Below, piece by piece: positions 35,055-44,000 of a DNA stretch of 64,000 bases. This stretch comes from Verrucomicrobiaceae bacterium (GTDB taxonomy: Bacteria > Verrucomicrobiota > Verrucomicrobiia > Verrucomicrobiales > Verrucomicrobiaceae). The stretch is taken from contig JAEUHK010000016.1 in NCBI GenBank assembly GCA_016795465.1, positions 35,718-99,717 of the forward strand, read 5' to 3'. Under the pieces are notes generated by a model. That model did no database searches. It was given only the letters and a program-made list of their open reading frames with translations, and was not told the DNA's origin. Position 1 is the first letter of the stretch, and each line of letters opens with the position of its first letter. The position numbers were made by a program, and so were the translations under genes.

Positions 35055-38000
35055 TCATTTTCGCGTCGTTTCGTTGCTCTTGGCTTTGAGATTTGCCTGC
35101 AGGGTTTTTTCGTCGGTCGCGTTTGCCATTGCCATCCAGTCTGAGGCGTTCAGGCTTTGGGCATCGATTGAGGCAAAGCGGCGTGCGAGACTCGCCAGCG
35201 TGGTCTTATGATTGTTGTTCGCCAACCAGCCGATCAATCCGCGTGCCAGCGGGAGCAGTGACTCGGGCGCCTCCTCAGCGATCATCTTCTGCCAGTGCTC
35301 CAATGTGATCAATTGCTCCATGGCGGCGTCGTGGATGAGATGCATGGACGTTTCAGGCGGGGGAGAAGAGGAGGCCAGAAACTTCACGCGCTCTGGCAGC
35401 GTGAGTTCGCAACGCAGGGCCAGTTGGAGAGCGAGTTTGACCCCGCCCCTACTCCATCGGTATCTGGTCAGGTGCTGACGTGCCTCAGCTCGGCCCTCGG
35501 GGGAGTTTTTGGAGAGGGCGATGGCGATTCGCAGGTGGCAAGCATGGTCATATGGGTAAGCCTGAAGCACCTCAGGCGGAAGAGCGTCCCACAGGGGCAG
35601 CAGGCGCGGCCATTCGTTGGGATGTCGCGAGGACTCCCAGTGATTGCACAAGAGGGCCAGCGTCGAGCAGGCATGGAAAGACCAGCGCATGTTTGGCCGG
35701 AGAAAACCGGCCACACTGCCTGCGAATCGAGGTTCGGAAGCCTGTGCATGGGTTGACTCGGCGAGGGATGCCGCCCACTTCTTCCAAGAGGAGGCATCGC
35801 CCGACTGGAGGGCCTCACCGGCGGTGCCAAGCGTGATCACCAAGGCGTGCAAGGCCATGGTGGAACTGGTCGCAAGGCTTTCGTCAGTTGAAAGCCTGCT
35901 GTCTTGCCGCCAGACGGTCATCGCCGGGTGACGGCCAAGCATGGGCAGCAATTCCTCCAGCAACTGTGCTGCAAGCCCTGGAATACCCAGGACAAGATCG
36001 CATGCCGCGAGATGTTCCGTGATGGAGGGATCCATTTCTTGGACTGCCTTCTGAACGCGCAAAGATCTAGGCTCGGAAGGGGGTGAGTCGGCATCGTCCG
36101 GCAGTGCTGCCAGAACCATCAGCGCGGCGCGTTCGCTGGCGTCCTGGAAGCCGGCATGCTGGATCGCGTCAAGAATCCGCTCGTCCCCTTGGATGAGCGA
36201 GGGCAGGTGCTTTGCATCATATCTCCAAGTTTTAGCGTGCTGGTTCATATCCGCGTGAAAATAGAGCGGCAGCAGCTCCGCGCATGCCATGGTGGTGTCC
36301 GGCGCGTCACGTAGTTCCTCCAGAAGATTGTCGAGCCGGAGGCGTGAGGCGACAGCGGCGGCGCGTAGGAGGTCTCGATGCATTTCCAGCCTGCCAGCGC
36401 GTTTCAGGGCGTGCAATAGAGGCTGGATGGTCGTGGTGGCGACGGAGAAGTCTCCTCCTAATGAAGTTGTGATCCATGAGCGGCGGGGACTGCGGAGCCA
36501 TCGGGTCATGGCTGCGGCACAACCGGTCACCGCCTCGTCCAAAGCAGGGTCTCGCGATGTGTCGGCGAGCCAGCTGATGGCACGACCTTCGAAATGGGAT
36601 TCGCTGGCGGTGTCATCCATCCAGCTCGTGGTCCGTGCCCAGGCATGCAGGGCGCGGGTGCGCTGTGCCTGGCTAAGCTGACCGGCGTAGAGGCTGGCGT
36701 GTTTCATGAGCAGCACGGGCGGCCAGCCATCTTGGGGAGGCCCCGGTGGCGGAATGGTGGGGGAGCCTTTGTGCAAAAGGCACCAGGAGAGCCACGAGCC
36801 GCGTTTTTCAGCGGGCAGCGTCGCCTCCACGGACGCGCCAGGCATGCGGAGCATCACCGGCAGTAGCAGCATCGTGCGAGGGCCGGCGTCCTCCGGGATC
36901 AGACGCAGCAGGATGTCCTTCAAATCCATGATGGTCCTGGCAGTGCCTGTGGGGAAGACCACACTACTGACAAGCCTGCCTGTGAAAACTTGGCTGCCCA
37001 GCAGGGCGGTGTGGTTTTCCGCATGCTGGAGGAGGTAACGGCACAACGCCTCTAATCGGCGCACGCTGCCGCTGTCTTCAGGGCGGCCGGCGGGATCAGT
37101 TTGTTCCATCAAGGCCTTCCCCAGATACTCCCAGAGCCATTCTTCACGCGTCATTTCACTGGCGGGCTTTTCGAGCCAATCCTCGGCGGCGAGGAGCCTG
37201 ATCCCATGCCGGGCGACGTCGTGCGCCGTGGTTTCTCCTGCTTCGATCAGCCGGAGGACATCAGCGGCGAGGGGCAGCAGGCGCTGGCTCACTTTATCGC
37301 TCGACGAGGTTCCACTGGAGGTCCGAGAAAGCCAGTTCGAGGCGATGGACGCCGCCGCAGCAGGATTTCCCGGAAGCGTAGGCAGGAGCCTCAGCACGCT
37401 GCCTGTGGTGGCATGCCGGCGAAGGTCCGGCTGGACGATATGCAAGGCGGCGGAGAGAATGCCGCGCTGCTCCGGAGTGGCTTTTTCGATCTGGGGCCAC
37501 ATGGGAGCCAGCGCGTTCTCGATCACGGTGGTTTCGATATTCTGGCGCTCCTGCCTGCGGGCTGCCAGAAGGAGGAGCGCGGTGCCCACGGAGGGTTTCT
37601 CCCGCATTTTTTCCTCCAGCCACGGCGCAGCGGCGGTGAAGCGATGCAGCCCCAGCTTGGCAGCGAACTCCCAGACCGGGGCGCATCCGTCCACAGGGGT
37701 GAGCCAAAGTTCGTCAGGCATCCCGTCGAGCAGGCTGCTGGCGGTGATGATGCGCTGCCATTCATGGGCATCTTCGAATGGCTGGTTGCCATTGTCCGGG
37801 AGCGTAAAAAGCCGCCCCACGCATCCCGGAATGGCCTCCAGGCCTAGATCGCGGGAAACGGCGGCGACAGCCCGCAGATGCCCAGGCGAGCTCTGACTCA
37901 GTGACTCCAGCAAATTGTGGACGAAAGAGGCAGGTTTGAGCTTTGCCAGCGGGGAACTGCCGTGAGGCCACCCATACCACTTGTTTCCGGTGGCCGCATG

Positions 38001-41000
38001 GGCCTGAAAGGCTTGCCTCAGGACTGCGCCAGTGAGATCGGGGCCCAAGACCTCGCGTGTGATCATCCGCATGTCCTCCACGGCATCGTGTCCTTCGTGG
38101 AGACGGCTGCGCAGCCACAGGAGGGATGCTTGCCAGACATGATATGAATCTTCGGCTCTAAAGGGCACCAGCTCGGGAACGAGCTTTAGAAACATTTCTG
38201 GCGATATCTCGAGCTTCCGCCGCGCCGCCGTTCGCAGCACCCACTGGAGCGATCCAGATCCCGAGTTCCGATTGCTGCGGTGGACACGCTGGGCGGCGTG
38301 GAGGAAGGACTCTGGCGGGCATGTGGCCAACTGCTCCAGAGCTTGGTGCCACTCTTTTGCATCCCGAGATAAAGCATGCGCTGCCACTGGTTGGCATAGC
38401 CTCCGCCACCATTCCAGGTCACCGGCGGCGGCTTGGAAATCCAGAAGAAAAAGCCAGGCATCCCGGTGAAAATCCGGCCCATGCAGCCTGGACGGGCTTT
38501 TGATCTGCGAGGGCAGACTGACCGCAGGCATGCTCCCGCGTGGCTGGGCCCGCAGATGAGCCAAGGCGAGCGCGGCGATCTCCGCCTCGCCCAACTTCTC
38601 CTTTCGCAGTGCATAGCCGCAGACAACATCAAACCAAGCGCCGGGGCGGCAGCCGGGATACTGACGCAACACACGGTGCAGCATCGGGAGCACCTGCGCG
38701 GCTGCGGCCCGGTAGCTCTCGATCCGCGCGGGAGTCCATGCGTCAGTAAAGCTGGAGTTCTCGCTCCACGACGAGGCAAACGCGGGCAGCCACTCGGGCG
38801 TCGGCAACTCCTGCGTCCAGCGCTCGGCCAGCGCCCGGGCAACAGGCCCCGCGCGCAAGAAAACCTCAAAATCCATGCGGTTGCGCAGTTGCAAGGCCCA
38901 CTCCTCCAGTGCCTTCGAGGCGGGTGCGGGTTCTTTGGCGAGCAACTCCAGCACGCGGTTCGCGATGTGGGTGGCGGGCTTGTTTTCCCGCAGCAGGCTG
39001 TGGAGGGCGGCAGGCAGGCCTGCGGGGGTGATACTCGCTTGGGAGGGCGGCAGTGGCAGCGTTTCCCAGTCCCGCAGCAGACGGGCGGCCTCCACACCTT
39101 GCGCCGGACGCACCGCTTCCGCCTCCGGCCACGAGAAACGCTTCATTGTGTTTTCCGTCTCGCGGGCGCGGGTGATAATGGTTTGCAGGTGGGTGCGGGC
39201 AGTCTGCTCCAGAGCGGTAGTCTGATCGGGTGTGAGCCACTTCTCACGCGCCGCGGTTTGGAGAATGCCTACGGTGTCTAGCACGCGCTGGGCGCCGCGA
39301 TGGGGAGGTGGATCGTCCTTGCCGCTCCAATGTGATCCCATGGTGTGATCGAGGTTGACCAGGAGGAGACCGTGCAAGGTATCCAATGTGCTGGAGAAAT
39401 TGTCTTTGGTAAAAAAGGGCCGCAGCGTGTCCGCAGCCGCATCAGCCGGCCCTCGCGCAGCGAGCCTCATCGCCATGCCTGGTGCCCAGTCCGGGGTGAT
39501 CTGGCGTTTTTCCAGCTCTTGCAGGGCCATGGTCTGGATTTGGCGCCTGGGTGCGTCCAGAGCGGGCGCTGGCAGGTTCTTTTCCATTTCAGCGCCATTG
39601 GCTGTCCTTATCATGCGGGTGGAAAACGAGGGCACGGGAGGCCCCAGCTCAAACACGAGTCCTTCCACCCATTGGAGACTTTCCTGCGGAGCCTTTGCAG
39701 GCCACTGGCGGAGGATTTCGATCGCCGTGCGCCCCTGTGCCTCTGTGGAGAAGCTGCCAGACCAGGCGGAGAGTCCTCCCAACGACCACCACGAGCGCAT
39801 GGCCGCCCCAGCGGCAGCTAGGTCGGTAGCAGCCAGTTGTGTGACCAGACGCACGAGCTTTTGACTGCCTGACGAGGTCGAGCAGGCGTGGCGGGCATAG
39901 CCGGGGAGAGCCAGATGCGCGACGCGCAGATGACCGAACGCCAGTTCCACCAGCCGCTCTAGGTGTTCAGTGAGTCTGGAGGCATCGTCGTCCTTTTTCG
40001 CCGTGCTATCTTCAAGCATCGACACCGCGGCCCGCAACCATTCCGCTCCATGGTTGGCGGGCCAGTCCTCCGCGATATCGACAAGAACGCCACCGGCCCA
40101 GGCGCGCTCGGCGGTGGATCCTTCCTTGCCTCCAATGGCACGGCACCAATCTTCGAGCTGGATGCTAAGCGAGGCGGGCTTTTTGGCCAGCACCTGCCGG
40201 GCCAGCTTCAAAGTTGCCGCGGGCGCGGCTTGTGCTGCATGCTCTTTGCGGGCAAACAGCACGAAGCCCCCTGTCGAGGAAGCCGGGTCCGCCAGCAACA
40301 GGTCACCGAGCTTTCTGGCCATTTCATCCAGCTCATCATGCGAAGCGGGCCGCCTGCCTTTCTCCAGAGGCATCACATGACCTCTGCGCAGGAAATCGAG
40401 TGTTTTTCCTGCCCATGGCTGTGGATGTCCAGACACACGCTCGTGCCTTTTCGCCGACTCTGGCTGCCAAAGCAGTGCCAGACGTCCCCAGGCTGCGCGG
40501 CGCGATGCCGGGGCCATTGCCTCCTCCGTGGTATAAAGCCGGACCATGGCCTGCTCCGCTTGAAACCATTGGTTGTCATCAAACCGGCTGGCCATCTTCA
40601 TGATTCGCTCCGGACCGTTTTCGACATGCAGACGGGCTTGGTCACCAAAAGTGAGGGCGGCCATCGCAGGAATGCCCTCCATCTTCTCCAATATACGCAG
40701 CCAGGCTGTCAGACGCTCCTTTGAACCTTCGCGCAGCAGGTTTCGGTCCACATTGTCCCGGCCGCCCTGGCGCGAGGTGTCCTGAGTCATCCAGGACTTT
40801 TCCGGCAGTAGCGGTATGCGGACTTCATCGCTGTCGCGAAGCCCGATAACGATGCGCTTCCAGCCTTCCAGCCATTGATTTGTCACCGCATTCTCTGGCA
40901 GGCGGTCCAGATGGCGGACAAGAAGGTCTGCCACCGCCACACAGGCCTCTGTCATGGGAAAGTCCGCAGGGTCCGCCCAGGTTCGGAACCCCTCAATGAG

Positions 41001-44000
41001 ACTCTCCGGGCGTTCACGGGCATGCATGTCGAGGATGTCGCGCACTTTCGCGACGCCAGCCGCGCCATGCCGGGTGATTTGCAAATGCGTGTACTCTGCC
41101 AGGTGCTGTGCCCACCGGCGGGGACGCCGCATCGCAATCTCCAGGCCCTCCATCACCATTTGCTCGCGTTTGGCGAGTAGCGGCTCTGCCGCGTGGTCAG
41201 CGGGGGGCAGATGGTGCCACTCTGCCTGTCTTTCCCTGCCCAAAAGAGGTGGGACAACCGGGTCACAAAGCTTGTTTGGCTCGCTCAAGCGGTAAATCCA
41301 GCCGCTGAGCCAGACGTCATTGTCACCGGAGTCGTGAGGGGAGCTAAGCAGGGACCTGCCGATCCTTAACGCGGCTGCGAACCACTCCAGACGCCTTTTC
41401 AAGTCCCAAATGCCACCGGAATAACCCTGGTCGTATTCTCCTCTGCCTCGGGCGGTCCAGATCATTTCATCCAAGCGTTTGCCAGCCTCCGCATGCCGGT
41501 CCGCAGCCAGTTGAATGATCCGCTGCTCGATATCCTGCGTGTCCTGGCCGGCGAGCAGGGCTTTTTGCAACTCCATGAAGTGGAGGGTCAAGGGCAGGGG
41601 TATCCGGCCACCCAGAAACTGCGTCAAACGCGCCAGCACGGCCACACGGCGTGTGTGCCACGACTCCCCGAGCAGGTGTTTGGACTCCTCCTCCGGGGTG
41701 GTGGGCGTGGGCATGGGATCAGCCTGGTCTTTCCTGCCTTGTAGCAGCACCTCGATGAACTGTTCGATCTCCCTGGCCGGCACCTCCTTTGGCAACAAGT
41801 CCTCGTCCTCCTGTAGCAGCGCGGTGAGCACCTCTGCGCTGAGAATGTGGTGGCTGTTTTCATAGGAAAGCACCGCTTTTGACAGGAGAGCCCGAAGAAG
41901 ATAGGGATCGGCTGTGCTGGCACTCTTGAGCTTGCGCATGGCCGCCAGCACCTCGTCCGGCTGATTGAGAAAGTGCAGCCTGTAGGCCGCCCAGGAGGGA
42001 AACAGCTCTTGGCGTAGCCCGGGAATCGTTTGCGTCGCCTGCCAGAGCTGGTCCATCACCTCCCGCCGCTGTTTATTGAGGGCCAACTGCTCTTTCGTAT
42101 GCACGAATTTACCCTCTTTCACGTCCAACGGACACTCCCAGAGCGCCCACAGAGGTGGGAATTGTGGCGCGGGTATCTCTGCCCCGATGAGCTCCACGAG
42201 GCCGGTCTGTGATGGATACGGGTTTTGAACGCCTTGCCAGGCCTCCTCCAGCAGCGGTATCACCAGGGCGGCCAGGCGGAAACGCAGCGCCGCATCCGCC
42301 GGTGCTCCCTGCCCCGTCCAGGTTTGAATCAGAGAGGGGCCGCGTCCGGGAAGGGCCTTCAGGGCCTTCCTCCCATAGGCCAGTAATTCATCTTTCGAGG
42401 GCACACCTTCGATGAGGTGCCTGCCCGTCAGCGGGCGCAGGGCTGTCTCCGCCCATTCGGGATGTTTCAAGGCGAGCTCGCACAGCTGTGCGTGAATCGT
42501 CTTCCGCCGGTCCAGGAGCGCCGGGGTGGCGGCTTTGGCCGAGTCGCCCTGCGAAGACTGGCGGTAAGTGGACCAGCCGGGATACAGGCCCTCGGCCACC
42601 CTTTTTCCCTCCCGGTCCTGCACCGCTTGGGTGAGCAGTTCAAACAACTGCCGCAGCACCTCGCTGGGAGGATTGGCGCTGCCGCTCAGCGTCTGGATGC
42701 GAACGCCGTCTCTCATCACCCCCTCCGGTTCGAGCACGCCGGGGTGCTTGGACAGCACATCGAGCGCCGCCTGTGCCACGGCAAGGCGATGGGGGAAGTC
42801 CGCCGATCGCTGCGCCTGCTGCAACAGTGCCAGCACGGCCGCCTTGGCCTCCGCAGGAGGCAGGTCCCTCACGACGGCCACCAGCACCGCGGGATCGCCA
42901 CTGAGCTGCTGGCGGGCGGATGCCAGTGCCAGCTTCATCCAGGGCAGGTCAGGATCGAGCTTCAGGGCGGCCTCCGCCCAGGTGACGGCCTGCGCCCAGT
43001 CTCCGCAGATCTCCGCCACATGCACCGCCTGGGCCAGCCGCCTCGAGTCATCCGGCTGGCGTGGAGCGGCCTCCTTGATCAGTTCAGCCGCTAGGCCCTC
43101 CTGCGTGATGAGCTGCCGCCACTCCTCCATCTGCCCGGCCTCCATGCGGCCCGCCGGACCACTGAAACGCTGGTCCGCGTCCCGCCGGAACTGCCGCAGC
43201 ATCAGCTCGATGGCCTGCGGCTTCTTTTTGGCCTCCAGCAGGCGTTTGATGCCGTAGGAATGGACTGACTGGCGCTCCCGGCGGCGGTTGCGGGAGTCCT
43301 CCAGCTCGTCACGGGCATTTTGATCCCCAGTCCAGTAGGATGCCTCAAAGCGTGCACGCTGTGTGGGGGCGTCTTTGGCCAGATTGAGCGCCTGAAACAC
43401 GCTTTGCCATGCGTCTGACCATTGGGAGGTCTGGCGGCGCACCTCCGGCAGCAGCTCGGTGGCGGCCTGCCGGAGGCGTTTTTCGTGTTTCTCCGGCGGT
43501 GGGGGCAGTCGGGAACGGCCACGCTCGTTGTACATCGAAACCGATGGTCCCTGACCCGGGAAAAAGGCCGCTTGGAGATACAGGCGCAGGGCCATGCGAC
43601 GCTGCTCCGCGTCTTTTTGACTCGTTGCATGCCGATGGAGGAGATCGAGGGCCTCGTCCGGCTTTTTGTCCTGCATGAGGAGGGAGGCCATTGCCAGCAC
43701 GGCAGCCTTGGAGTCCGGCTCCGCCTTGATCCAAGCCTTCACCTCCTGCTCCGCTCGTGGCGCATCACCGCCTGCATGCAGCCAAGCGATGCGCAGGGAG
43801 GAGGCAGGAAGGAGTGTCCCGGCTTCCAGGAAGGCCGCCTTTTCCGTCTCTGGCAGCCAGCGCAGGCTGGTCTCGTAAAACCACGGCCAGGCCTGCGGCG
43901 GCCAGATCAAAGGAGAGCTGGCATGCATCATGGCCCAGGCCGGAACCGGGGCCTCCACCGGAAAGGGTGGTTGTTTGAGCCCTGCCACCAGGGATGCGGC